Part shown: positions 1-12,400 of the stretch, one piece after another
Position numbering within the stretch: the first letter of the stretch is position 1
How the letters are laid out: every line of letters starts with the position of its first letter
Source: Mastacembelus armatus
Taxonomy: Eukaryota > Chordata > Actinopteri > Synbranchiformes > Mastacembelidae
Direction: 5' to 3'
DNA: 64,000 bases
Assembly: GCF_900324485.2 (NCBI RefSeq)
Contig: NC_046640.1
Location: 21,439,217-21,503,216 of the forward strand
The notes under the pieces: generated by a model
Database searches by the model: none
Told to the model about the DNA's origin: nothing
The model's input: the letters and a program-made list of their open reading frames with translations, nothing else
Made by a program: the position numbers and the translations under genes

Positions 1-778
1 AGATGATTTGGAGGATGTGGTAACCTGTACCACAGAGTCTGTACAGTACGATCACCCCAACCACACCGTTACCGTGACAACCATCAGTGATCTTGACCTG
101 ACAGGGGCTCACCTGCTTGGACCTGCAGCCCATCAGGTAGAGCTGCGGTTCATCTTCTTCTCGATGAGTCTAAGTGATTTAGTGATTTAGTGCTTTTTAG
201 CTCCACATGTTCACAGTGAAAGAAACATCTGCATTAACAATGTTGATCTTTGCTGTCAAGGCTAATAAGCAGAGTGAGGATGAAGATAAGGGGGAGGAAG
301 AGAAGGAGAAAGCAAACCCAATGCCAAGAAAAGCTGGGACTCCAATCATGAACAGAAAGTAAGCAGTTCATCACGCAGGTCCATAGTTTTTCCCACATAA
401 ATCGAGTTTTTTTTGGCGTTTGGCCTTCTGTCAGTTTAAACATTTGACATTTCACGCGCTAAATGTTAATGCACCCACAGATAAGCTGAGTGGTGCCATA
501 ATGACTGTCTTCAAATGTTCCTCCTCCTCCAGCTTTGCTCACTCCAGCTGTATTTTCCTCTGTCTCTCCCCTGCTGCTGCAGGATCCGCTCTCTCACAGC
601 GTCGCTCAACACTTACACGTGCAAGCGGAAGAGGAAAGGGAAGCAGGAAGGACGAGGCGGACGAGGCCGTCCGACAGAGAGGAGACCTGGTGTCACAGAG
701 GGCAAAAACAGAGCAGGAAGGACCAGCAAGTGGCGGAGACGTCGGCAGACTGGGAAGAGGGTGCACAACCAGGACTGA
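1..778 (+). CDS. NOL12: NOL12 (nucleolar protein 12), C-terminal part; gene continues upstream of the window
   Basis: Three exons are visible: 1-136 (partial), 261-358 and 583-778, joined in frame to give about 142 C-terminal residues and a stop at 776-778. The first exon encodes [20 protein letters not shown], nearly identical to human NOL12. The middle exon is Glu/Lys-rich and variable. The last exon encodes IRSLTASLN followed by a very basic Lys/Arg tail ending GKRVHNQD, matching the human SSLTASLH plus basic tail. Donors are gtagag and gtaagc; acceptors are tcaag and ctgcag. NOL12 (Nop25/Rrp17 family) is known as a nucleolar RNA-binding protein that works in pre-rRNA processing; the basic tail fits nucleolar retention. 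In human, as here, it lies immediately upstream of TRIOBP on the same strand. The acceptor of the middle exon is the least certain boundary. Confidence 0.92.
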
Positions 779-1060
779 AAGAGCGTGTAGAAATATAACA
801 TGAGGCTTGACTTGTGTCAGAGTATTTATGCTCCTGTGTTTGAGCCGGACTCATTGAAAAAGTCTGTAACACGTGCACAAACTGAAGTGGACGCTCAGTG
901 TCTCCTCTGTGTTGGACCATGTGTCATCATGTGTGCAATATTTCCTGCCTCTTGAAAGCTTCTGCTCACGTTTGTACATTTTTCAGAGTAAAACTGTTTT
1001 GTAGTGTTATTTCTTTACAGCCTGTACATTTTGATTAAAGGAAAGACTAGTCTTGGCAAT
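779..1060 (+). terminator. NOL12 3'UTR with ATTAAA polyadenylation signal
   Basis: After the NOL12 stop the sequence is non-coding. A variant poly(A) signal ATTAAA lies at 1034-1039, so the transcript probably ends near 1055-1065. No AATAAA occurs earlier in the UTR. Confidence 0.55.
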
Positions 1061-2180
1061 AAGTCACCTCGTGTTGCCGTCATATATCACCTGTGTGCTC
1101 TGTTGTTTAATAGGAAACCTGATGATGTCATTTACATCCTGTGTAGAACAGCAGGAATTCAGCTGTTTCCTCAGTGCTACCTGTGTGATCTTAGAAGAAC
1201 CGTTCCTCTTAGAATGTCTTCTGTTAATGTGAAGAACCTTATGCAACCCTGCTTCTGCTTTGAATGTATGTAAACCCCCCACCTCACCAGTGTTTATTTA
1301 TTTACGTTCACCTGAGCCGTGTGTGCCAGCTGTCACTAGCATGAGCGTTTCATTTTGCTTTCTAAAGCCCCTGATATTTAATACAGCTGCTCAATAGAGG
1401 ACCAGGCAGAAACTGGCTCCATGTTGGCTCTGGTGCTGCCAGTGCTCCAGGGCCTCTGCTGCGGTAACTGAGCGCCACCATGGCCGTCATGGACGCTTCA
1501 GTTGCACTCATTGTCCCGGCAGCCAATCGGATTGATTTTCGGGTTTGGCAGCTCCAGAGGACAGAGAGCGTGGGGAAGAGGAGGCATGTGCCTGATGGGG
1601 GTCTGACGGCCACTTTACATTCAGGTTCCTAACGATGTGATCAGAGTAGAGCTGACGGCTGGAGCTGCTCTGTGCAGGTAACACTCATGGTTTTCTTATT
1701 TTGATATCACAGCTGTCACAAAATGTTATCTACTATTTTTACTATCTTGTTTTTTGTTGTCTGAACAGATTCATTTACACTGTCTGTGCATGTGAAATGC
1801 CTGAATAGTTCTGCTTTAGATCCTGCAGGGATCATTATATGTAGGATTATTTCTGAGCTACCGCCCTGTGCGTACTCCTGTCTGCAGTGATGCAGTGAAA
1901 TAGTCAAACTAGAAACTTATATTTAAGAAACTACTATTGTTTCTATCATCTCAAATTTGATTCTGGAAGCTGCTCTGCAGGTTTTGAAGCTATTTTATTA
2001 CAGATTACATATTTCTACATTATCACCTAACAGTTATTTCTACTGAGTAAGTCACAGATGTGTTTCTTATTACTCAAAATGAATGCTGTTAGTTTCACAC
2101 TACATGATGCTGCCCTTTGACCCCTGTAGTTTTTTTTCGAGGGATGCAATGAGCGGGCGGGTTACCCCTCCACACCCAAC
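1061..2180 (+). other. NOL12-TRIOBP intergenic interval and likely TRIOBP 5' leader
   Basis: No conserved protein exon is visible. A GC-richer patch at about 1400-1677 contains a CCAAT box (1523-1527) and ends in a good donor (tgtgcag followed by gtaaca at 1678), so it may be a non-coding first exon of TRIOBP. An ATG at 1480 in a strong Kozak context opens a 50-codon frame that does not match TRIOBP and could be an upstream ORF. The probable acceptor of the first coding exon is the ctgtag ending at 2129, just before a run of eight T. Confidence 0.35.
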
Positions 2181-5100
2181 ATGCCTCAGTCTGGCGAGGA
2201 GCCCATCTGCCCCAAGTTCCAGCCCAACATCTTCGACCCCTCCCGCTGCCATGACTGCCTGCGCCAGAGGCACCTGCACGCCAGCGCGGGGGCGGGTGTT
2301 GAGGTGGCACCGCAGCACAAATCCACAGCAGACACGGCACCGGAGGCTATAACCACAGCCAGAACTGGGATTGGTTCAAGCAAAGGAGTGCCGTTAACTC
2401 CGATCCTATCCCAGGCTGAGGACAGAGACACCAGCAGCAAGGTAAGAAAGAAGAGCAGCCAGAAACAGAGCTGGGTAACCAGGCAGAGGGGTGAAGAAAC
2501 TGATGAGAAACCATGAGTACAAAATGTGCTGAGTGATTGGATTCACATCACAGGTGAGGTTAGATGCTGAGTCAAGGAAAACGACTGTATTGCTCATCAA
2601 AACTTTGCAGGTCAGAAATTGTTACATAAAAAATTAATTGAAACAGTTTTTTATTAAACAAAACACATTTTTATTTATTTATTTGACCTAAAACTCTGTA
2701 TTCCTGTGGGTGAGTAACCAAATCGTGCGGCGCCATGATTTCATATAAACACAGTTGGTGAGATCATGTACGAGCCACTTGTGAGTAAAATGAGAAAAAG
2801 GCCAGAGGTGGAGAATGGGCGGTAACGAGGAGGAGCAGGGAGGTAGCAGTGCCTCCCGTTATAAATTAACCAAGCTGGATCACTTACTGGCCTCCTGGGA
2901 ATCACTTGAAATGCTAGACAAAGGGGCAACAGATGGAGATGAAGGGAACAGTCCTATACAGTGTAACAACAGTCTGGTTTCCTCTTTATCCTGCTTCCAC
3001 GACATAAGTCCAGTTGTCAGGTTGCAGTGATACAGAGGGTCCTGAGTTGTTCAGCTCTGGTTACAGACCAGTAAGTGATAGAGTCCATTTCTGACACTTG
3101 CAGGTAGTTTTAGATGCTTTTTTTTTACACAGCCTGTTCGAAGAGAAGGTTTTATGCAAGAAAACGAATGTGATGAAATATTAATGAGGAAAACCACGAG
3201 TCAGGTCGGGTTACAGAGGTGTAACCCTAATCGAAGCCTGAACATGTGAGTGTGTGTCAGAGAGGAGACAGGGGACAGACACTAGTCAGCTAACCCTCCA
3301 TCCCAGGAGCCAGAGACAGATGTACAGTGTATTGTAAGTGAAGGTGAAGTCATTAACAGGAGCATCTGATTTGGAACTGATGGGATTTGCTGCGATGTTG
3401 TGATTGGCCTGTTTCTTACCTTGTCATCCTATCAGGACGATTCTGACGGTCTGTCCGTGGGGAGCAGCTGCTGTGATGTCAGTGCAGGACGTCTGGGTTA
3501 TGGGGACAGCTCCTTGTGTATCCTGAGCCCAGACTGTGAGCTGTACATCTACGACGACAGCACAGACAGGTAAGGATACTGGAAGGTGATAAGTCATTAA
3601 CAGAGTTTCACTGTAGACTTCAATGTCTAATGTTAGAGGTTTAGTCCGTTAGATTCAAGTGTTATCAGGTGCTGTAACACTGCAATGTGCTGCAGAGTGT
3701 GATCATAGTTAAGTTAACTCTGAATATGCTTAGTGACTTTTCACCTCTGATTTCATTTGTCATCACGTCCTTCTTTTGTCTCAATCTGTCACCTTTTGTC
3801 TTCTACACTCGTCGTTCTCCTCCGTTCTCCTCGTCCTCACAGCTGTCGAGACCTGAGCGACTACCAAGAGTTCAGTAGCTCTGTCAGTGCAGAGGACGAA
3901 TACCTGCCGATCCGTCGTCGTTCAGCCGAACTCGGCATGACCAGGCTTGACCCTCCACCCCACCGGCCCAACCCTCGGGCCTGGATGGATGAATCTGAGG
4001 GCAGGGATGGCTTCAGCAGGCGCTCAGGTTGTTGTTATTGTTGCTTGGTAGAAACTGTTTAAAAAATATACTCAGGTTAATAGGGGAGTAGTGAGGTGGA
4101 GCACACGTAGTTCTTGGTAGGATCCTGCCCCAGCAGACTGAGCCTTCGGTAAACCTGTGACTTAGTGCACTTGACCAACCCATATCCAGTTACACTAAGG
4201 TGTCTTTACCTGGTCATACTGTTTGATGTCGCCAGCCGAAGTGTCCCAGAACAATTATCAGTAACACAATATATCTTTTTTTGTGTCGAGGTGGTTGAAC
4301 TTTGACGTGTGTGTCTCCTATTTCTGTTCTCCTGTTTTTTACCAGCGTTAAATGAAGATAGACACCATCGTGAAAGTGGCTACTTCTCCCTTGGGAGGGC
4401 AGCAGGTGCACGATCACTTCGAGATAACAGCCCATCTGCTCCCTACCGCCATTTTGAGAGAGGACATCCCATCTTCAGCAGGAGAACCATCGAGCCCAAA
4501 GACAGCATCCCCTTCAGAAACCCAATTCTTGGTGTGGCCTCTGAAAGGCAGATACCGGAGAAGCTAGATGAGGACCTTCCTGTGGAGATACCTCCGCCTG
4601 ACCCCTATGATATTGCCGTAGAGGTTGAGGCGCAAGTCGGACCTCGCTCACCGAGTCCTACTCCTTTTAAGATAGCAGAGTCGCTCGCCTCAACTGGCCG
4701 TAAAGGTTTCAGCGGCTCACCTGGCCGAGGGTACCCTTCCTCTCACACCTCTTCCTATCAGCAATCAGGACGTTTTGATTCCTCAAGGCAGAGCTCAGCT
4801 CAGCAATCCCGCTCTTCTTCTCCCTCGCGTGGAAACTTATCATTCAGACGCAGTGAATCCACCACCTCCCTCAACTTCAGTGGTGGAGGCAGGTCTCAAG
4901 GGACAGAACTAGGATCCAGAAACTCCCTACAAAGCTCACGTGCCGGACGTCTTGAGTCAGGAACTCTGCCAAGAAACTTCAAATCATTCACTTCTTCAGT
5001 CAAATCCAGCACGATTTCTGATTTTAGGAGCGCGTTGAAGAAAACAGAAAGGAACGGATCAGTGAGTGGTCGGGGTCGTGACAGCAGAAGCTCGTCTCCC

Positions 5101-6456
5101 TCACGGAGGGGCTATAACCCTGTGGGCCAAACACCTCTTCGCAAACCTGAAATCACCAGCACTTCATCTCAGGGAGGAGGGCGCAACACTCAATCTTTCT
5201 CTCCATCCAGGAAACATTCTGATGGTCTGCGTGACAATCACAGTTCGTCACCACCAAGGAGAAATTACAGCTCATCGCGCCAATCCCCCCTTCGTAAATC
5301 TGAGTCAGTTATGTCTCTGAATGAACGTAGTCACTACGGTCGCTGTGGATCCCCCATCAGAGAAGGCTACGATATTGAAAGCCAGGCTGTCCTGAGAAAT
5401 TCAACAGCAAGGAATGGACCGGATGATGAAGAAAACGAACGTGAAAGCACCATCAAGTCTCCACCCAGACGAGGCCATGACACACCAACACAGTCCATCC
5501 TCCGTAAGACTGAATCAGGCCCTGGTTTTAGAAGTAGAAGTCATGACAGCCGTTGTTCCTCCCCTGGAAGAAGAGGCTATGAAACCTCTAGTCGCTATCA
5601 ACTTAGGAAAACAGAAACCAGTGGCTCACTAAGCAGCCCCAGTCGTAACTCTTCCCCTTCAAGGAGAAGCTATGAACCGGCTTCTCCGTCTCTGCTCCGC
5701 AGGTCTGAAGTAAAGAGTTCGGTCAGAAGTCATGACAGTCACAGCGTGTTGCCTTCAAGGAAAAGCTATGATGGTCCTCACCTGCGCTCACAGTGGAAAA
5801 CAGGGAGTAGCAGTAGGAATCACAACAGCCGCAACTCTTCTCCCTCTGGAAGAAGCAACCGTGACCCACCGGGCTACTCAGTCCTCAGAAATGCAGCGAA
5901 TGGAGACTCCAGTGGTTCCTCTCAGAGAAAAAACACCTATAATGACTCAAAATCTGACTCCAAACAGTCGCCACACTCCTGGCGGGAACTGTCTTATTCC
6001 CGCAGCTCTTCGTTATCTCGTGCGGCTTCGCCCTCTAGGCAGAACGCCAACGGCAGCAGAACAGCTTTTGCCACATTGGAAGTACCCAGGAGCCCAAAAA
6101 GCAGCATCAGATCTGGGGTTGGTAGACATGTGCCTGATGATCACAGCCCATCTCGTAATGACAGGAACCCATCTCCTCGCACGCGGAGCCCTCCTTCTTC
6201 ACCCCACATTCAAATGCGGGAGCACACCTCCTCCCAGAGCTCCATGGAGTCCTCGGGGTCGGGCCAGCTGTCGGTGGGGTCCACAGGACGGAACAGGGAG
6301 GAGTACGCCATGATGGCTGACCTGCCGAAAGTCAAAATGATCCATCAGAGGGAGGGTCCAGGTTCTGTGGGGCCACCTGTGAACCAGCAGTCCTCTCGGC
6401 GACAGGAACTCTTCAAACCAGCCAGGTCAGACTTACGTTACACCGCAAAGAAATAA
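2181..6456 (+). CDS. TRIOBP: possible TRIOBP-4-like short transcript: N-terminal exons ending inside the retained intron after the giant exon
   Basis: If the donor at 6425/6426 (gccag followed by gtcaga) is not used, the frame runs on for about ten codons to a TAA at 6454-6456. An AATAAA hexamer at 6452-6457 overlaps that stop. The product would keep the Cys-rich N-terminus and the repeat-rich region but lack the PH domain and coiled coil, like human TRIOBP-4, which is an N-terminal-only actin bundler. Seen: the stop and hexamer. Inferred: that such a transcript exists. If cleavage used this hexamer, the 3'UTR would be only a few tens of bases long. Confidence 0.4.
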
Positions 6457-9400
6457 AGTTGGAATCTTTAAAAAGTATTTAAACATTACCTTGGTTGTCA
6501 TGTGTATTTATGGCATTCAGTGGTGTATATGACAAGCTCCTGGAGTTAATCTAGATGATGTTTTTAAAACGCTCATCAGTTTTGTGTTTTGTGACTTACT
6601 GTTTGTGATGTTCCAGCCACTCCCTGAGCAAACACCCCTACAGAGAGTGGGAAGACACGGTGGACACTGAAAGAGAACGGCACTGTGGTGGCAGTGGGTT
6701 TCTATCTCGAGCTCACTCCTCCACCTCCCTGCAGGTAGGAAGGAGACATTTAGCAATGTGAGATCTTTTACGTCTTTTCTCTGATGTGGCTGTCAACTGC
6801 ATGTTTTACTGGACTCATCTTGAAATAACAAACCCTGGCAAAATAATACATTTTGTAAAAGCGTTAATACACCAACTAAGGTCCCTGCAGGACTTTTCAA
6901 AACACAGAGACAGAAGACTGAGATCAGCAGCCGTATAGAAGGTGGTGCTGGAGAATGCAGATTAAATCCATGCAGGAGTATGCGCACACATTAAAGCTCC
7001 TTTTCTTCCTGTAAACTATAATCCATTGCAGTGGACCTGAGGTTTTCAGGTTAATGCTTAACCACAGCTTTCACATTCCATACACCAGAAAATGTCTGTG
7101 ATGTGAAACTTTGGAGGTTTCGATATTTGTTCGGTCGACATCAGTGATCTTCATAATAACTACAGGCTGTTCCCCTGCAGAGGTCTGGCAGTCCCACAGC
7201 AGATGAGGCCAGTTCTTGGAAAGGTAATCACCACAGATCAGAACAAATGCAGGTAAGTGCTTCAGCCAGTCTCCAAACTGTAAATGTGTGTGTATGTGTC
7301 ATATGAGGAGTGAAGTTATATGGTTTTCATTTTCTGATATCCATAATATTTGTATTGATCATAATAAGCCTGCAGCACATGTGTGAATGGGAGTTTATTG
7401 CAGTTTAGTCTATTTTAATACAAGCTGTGTTTCTGTGATATGTTTACTGGACACGTTGCCAGTTTGTCTCTTACTCCATAGCGTTTATTGCACCTGGCAA
7501 CCTAATGTGCTGCATATCTCCACTGTAAGCCTTTAAAAATCATCCTCTAACAGCTGGTTGCTGTGTGTCTGCAGACTTCACCTACACCCTGAAGGGATTT
7601 CATAAGACTGACTGAGCTTTGTCAGTTCTGGTCTGCTGGGGCATGTGTTGAAATTCCTGAACTGAAACCAATAGCTGCTAAGAGAGGCTTTTTGGAGGGA
7701 GGGTGCACCTTTGTTTGCAAGCCCAGAGATATTCAATGAGGGAAATATACCAAGTAAATAAAAATGTTCCATGTGTTTGGAAAGTAGGCGATAACAAAAC
7801 TTTTCCATGTCGTGAACCTTCAAGAAGTTTTGGTTCCAGAAAGAGCGAAGGAGTGATACCTCATACCGAACAGACGTTTTATACGTTTTCAGGTTGCAAA
7901 CGCAGTTCTGTGTGTGATTAATCGAGACTAAAATAATACTCGTGTGGCTGGGGACCCCACCTAGTCCCTCTGAGTTCCTGGGGGTGGTCAGACACCGGTT
8001 TTAGGGCCAGCACCGTGCGGTTAGGTACGGGCTTGTTTTCGAAAAACGATCTTCGCGGATCCGCCCAGGAAGTGGCAGACGGGGCAGCGAGGGCAACGTT
8101 AGCTTCTCACGACCTGTCAGAAAGTTGAGGAAAGACAACTTTTAAAGGGTTTTAGTCATGTGTAGTCGTGTGGATCCACTTTTCCATTAACACCGCACAG
8201 AGACTCAGCTCTGGACGTTGGCGGGTCGCTGGATTAGCTAAATTAGCTCGGCTATGAATGGCGGGCTAACGCCAGTCCTCGGCGACAAAACACGGGATAG
8301 TAAAAAATTTTTCACCGAGACTTTTAAAGTTTGCTGGGCTGTGAGGTTAGGATACAGGAAGGGTTTTATTTCCGTGAGTTGACGGTACTTTTCTTTTGTC
8401 TTCATTTTACCCTCTGGATCCTGTTATCATGACGGTAAGTCGAGTTGCACCTGAAAAAAGAGTCTCTTCCTCCTGAATTGATTGTTTTTCAAATGGAGTT
8501 TGGTCAGGGTGTGTAGAAACCAACTTAGCTTTCACACTGTGGTCAGTTTATTAGGTACACCGCGTTCAAACCCAGTCAGTCCAGCACAGAAGACCTGCAT
8601 TAGACCAGTATCAGTAAATGTGGGCTCTACTTTGAGCCGCTTCTCATATTTAACCCAACCTCACTGATATAAACGGCAGGGACAAAATAATAGAAACACC
8701 TGTTACTATCACGCAGAGCAGCCAGAACTGATGATCCAGGTGAGTGAACAGCTGTGAAACAGTCTGATCACCTTCATGCCAGGACTGTTGGATTGGACCG
8801 ACTGGGTTTGAGGTAACTAGATGTTCCTCATAAACTGACAGCTGACAGCCAGCTGTGACACATGTTTAGTGTGTTCACAGTGTATTTATGCATCATCATC
8901 ACTTTTAATTCACATTGTCCAGAAAGGTGGTTTATTGAAAACACACAGAAACAAAGAGCAGACCTGAGGACAGGGCTGTAGTGATGGGAAGAGTGGGTAC
9001 TGACTCAGACTAACACCAGCGTCTGACCCTTTTCCTAAGCAAGGTCATGGATCTGAGAGCACGTGACGAGGACGAACGTTGTCCCATCATACCAGATCCT
9101 GCCCTTTTTCTGTGGCCGCTCCCTGACCCTGCTCATGGGCTTGTGTTGACTAGAATACATGAATTTCTGATGAGGTTTGAGGGGTCGTGGCTTGTTCCAG
9201 CAGCTAATTCTCATATGCACAAAGAGATTTGGGAAAAGAGGAGAGAAAACACTTTGCACTATCACTTTTTAATCTCCTTTTATCTTAAAAAATGCTGCCG
9301 TCATCCTCTGCTTTGTTTTCTGCATTGCCAGGCACAAGCAGATATGACCCAAGCATTACTTTGGAATACAGTTTGTGCATATTATGTTTGTGTTTAGTGC

Positions 9401-12400
9401 AGATATCCAACAATCCCAAGTCTTGAGTGTCTTAAACCACTGACACATGATTTATTAATGATAAGAGGCTGTTTAAATGGAAAACAAAGCTTGTAAACTA
9501 CAGAAAGAATCTTCTGAACATAACACTGCTCACAAATCTTCTCCCTTTTCCTGATCTGTTCTGTTTCTGACCTTTACATTTGTCAGATTAATGATCATTG
9601 TATAGAAGAACTGGCTGCTATTGTGGTTTAGAAGAGCACAAGTGAAGCCAGGAAGGGAGTATGTAAATAGAAAAAGGGGTATTTAGAGATGACAGAACTG
9701 TATATGAGACCGCAAACAAAACGAAAGGAGAAAGAAAACAGAGCAAACAACAAGCTGTTGTGACAGAGAGAAAAAGCAAAGGGGGATGAGACGAGATGAC
9801 AAATTCAGGCAGATAAGCAGCGTCAGGAATGAATGTTTCCTAATCTTAATGTGGGTAGTTCGTGTTTTCGTCTTTGTGTCACTGTGTCAAAAGCAAAGAA
9901 AGTGCCAGTTCCTGGAAACGCTGTGGAGCAGCTAAAGCACGTTTTATTTTAGCTCCTGAATTCCTTAGTTTCATCCCTGCGCTGACGTGCAGCTCCAGTT
10001 TCCAGATCTCTCCGCCTGCTGTCGGATATTTTTTTTTGTCCTCATGATTTGCAGACGCATTTGTTTCCTGTGTATTTTCACGTCTCATATGCAACTTTCT
10101 CTGCAAATGTTGCCCCTTTTTCATTTGCAGTGCAATGGAGAAGCAGCCTGCTGAGATATTACATGAACCAGAGCTTTGTTGAACGATGTCAGTGTGGATT
10201 ATGATCATCATGTTAAATAGCAGATAATATTCAGTCATTTACAGACCCTGCCCTCACCTGTTCCAATGTACCTGTTAATGAAAGACGTTTATGTCCTTCA
10301 TGAAAAAATACATCAGCAGCACTGGAGCTATTGTTTTCATTGACAAGACAATGAATTGTGTAGAGATTATGGAGTAAGCACCACCCTTCCATATGGAGGT
10401 GCAGTCTTCTTTGTTCTGTTTGTTCCTAGTCTTTAGTTTGTTTCTTGCCGTTTCCTGTTCACTTAAACCCTTGAAGACCTGATTGTGATGACGGGCTTTA
10501 CAGAATAATGACCTTTTGATTCACGCAGACAAACAGAGTTTCTCCTTTCAAGTTTTGTAACATTTTTGTCAGACACTGAAGGTGACACTGTTCTTCTGCC
10601 TCGCAGCCCGACCTCCTCAACTTCAAAAAGGGATGGATGTCGAAACTGGACGACAGCGGAGAGGTAACACCCTCGGTCATATCCTGCGCTCCCTCTGCTC
10701 CTGTTCCTAATGAGAAAGGCTGTGTGTAAGGCGATAGTGGCAGATTAGTCCTGTATCACACTATTAGCTTGGTGGCTTCATGTCTCCTGTTTGATATGCT
10801 TGAGTGAATGAGCTTCTCACTTCTAACTTCATACTCTGCTGATGTACAAAGGGCTTCCTGATTTTTTTTTTAGACCGGGTTTACCGTAAAAATAGGGTGG
10901 ATTTTATTACAGGTCTAGTGATTTCCTCTTTTTTGTTACTCGTGGTGTCGTCAGCTTAATGTGTGTGAATCCAGAACCTGGCTCAGCCTATCGGTCTGCC
11001 GTAGACCTCCATTGTTGTCCAAAAACTATTAAAAACCCAGCAGGGAGCCACACCGCTGACCTGGCTCACATGGTTCTTCCTCACCAACAATGGGAGGCCC
11101 ATCTTTTTCCAAAAACCAGCTCCAGACGCTGAGAACGGCCGTCACTGTTTACATGCTCTGATCTCTTCAACTTCCTCAGTCAACTTTATTCATTTATGGT
11201 GCAGTGTGGAATACGCCTTACAACCAAATCATAACACAGTTATTCAAACTACCAAATCTAGTTGACAGACCAGCAGTGATGCTGCTAGAGCTCTGCTGTG
11301 TCTGTTCTGTCTGCTCTGCTGGCTGCACACGACAACGTCTGGAGCTGCTTTAGCAAATAACACCTGTCCTGTTAGAGCTGCTGATCTCACTTTAGTCCCG
11401 TATTTATAGATATCTTTTGTGTTTAGTGGAAGAAGCATTGGTTTGTTCTGACTGATGCTGGACTGAAGTACTACAGAGACTCGACTGCAGAGGAGGTATC
11501 TTTTTGTTCTTTTCCGTGTATAAGTAGTGAAATTCATTCAAAACGTGATTGTGAGAAGATTAACAGCTATATTTAGTTTGTTTCTGTAAGTGTGAAAGAA
11601 ACATGGTCTGTGTCTGTGGTGAAAGTGTTGCTGTGTTTTCTCTGCAGAAAGACGACATGGATGGGGAGATTGACCTGAAGTCCTGTATGAAGGTGTCTGA
11701 GTTTAATGTGGAGAAGAACTATGGCTTTCAGATCCAGGTAATCCTCCCTTCAGTACACTGCGTATGTAACGGTTCATGTTCATCCCTTTTTGTCTTCCCC
11801 AACCACGTCTGCTCCCACTTCTCCTCGTTATTCCGCTATCTCGGCTCACGTTTCTGTGGGTATCGCCTCCACCTTCCTCTCTCTCAGGTCGTCTTTATCA
11901 TTTCCATCTCATCCCAGTCCTGTCACGGCTTTGTCTCCTTAACCTGTTTCCTGTTTCGTTCTCCAGACGCAGGAAGCTGTGTTCACGCTCTCAGCCATGA
12001 CGGCCGGGATCAGGAGGAATTGGATCGAGGTTTTAAAGAAGTGTGTCCGGCCCAGCAGCTCTCCAGACCTCACACAGTAATTCCCATTTGAATTGTTAAA
12101 TAGAAACATATAAATGTAAATACTAAATGATCTTAGTGCAGGGTAAACTGCACTTTGTAACAGATTTCATGCATGTCAGATTTTTCTCAGGCTAAAATTC
12201 AGAAATATAGTTTCAGACAGATGTGACCTCTCAGGCTGTTCAGTTCATATAAGCAGTGATAAGATGGTACTTTTCCTCTTTATCAGCCTTAAAAAGCAGC
12301 GGTTTGTAGAGGTTGAATTCTTTCCTGGTTAGTTTCGAAGTTCTTGCTCACAGCCAGTACATTTTTGGATCGCTCCTCTGAGGCGTAGCTGCAGCTCAGC

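Noticed and set aside
2815-3030. 71-codon open frame in a TRIOBP intron, considered as an exon
   Set aside because: No good acceptor before it, in-frame stops just upstream, and its only donor (caggttgc) is phase 2 while the next exon begins at phase 0.
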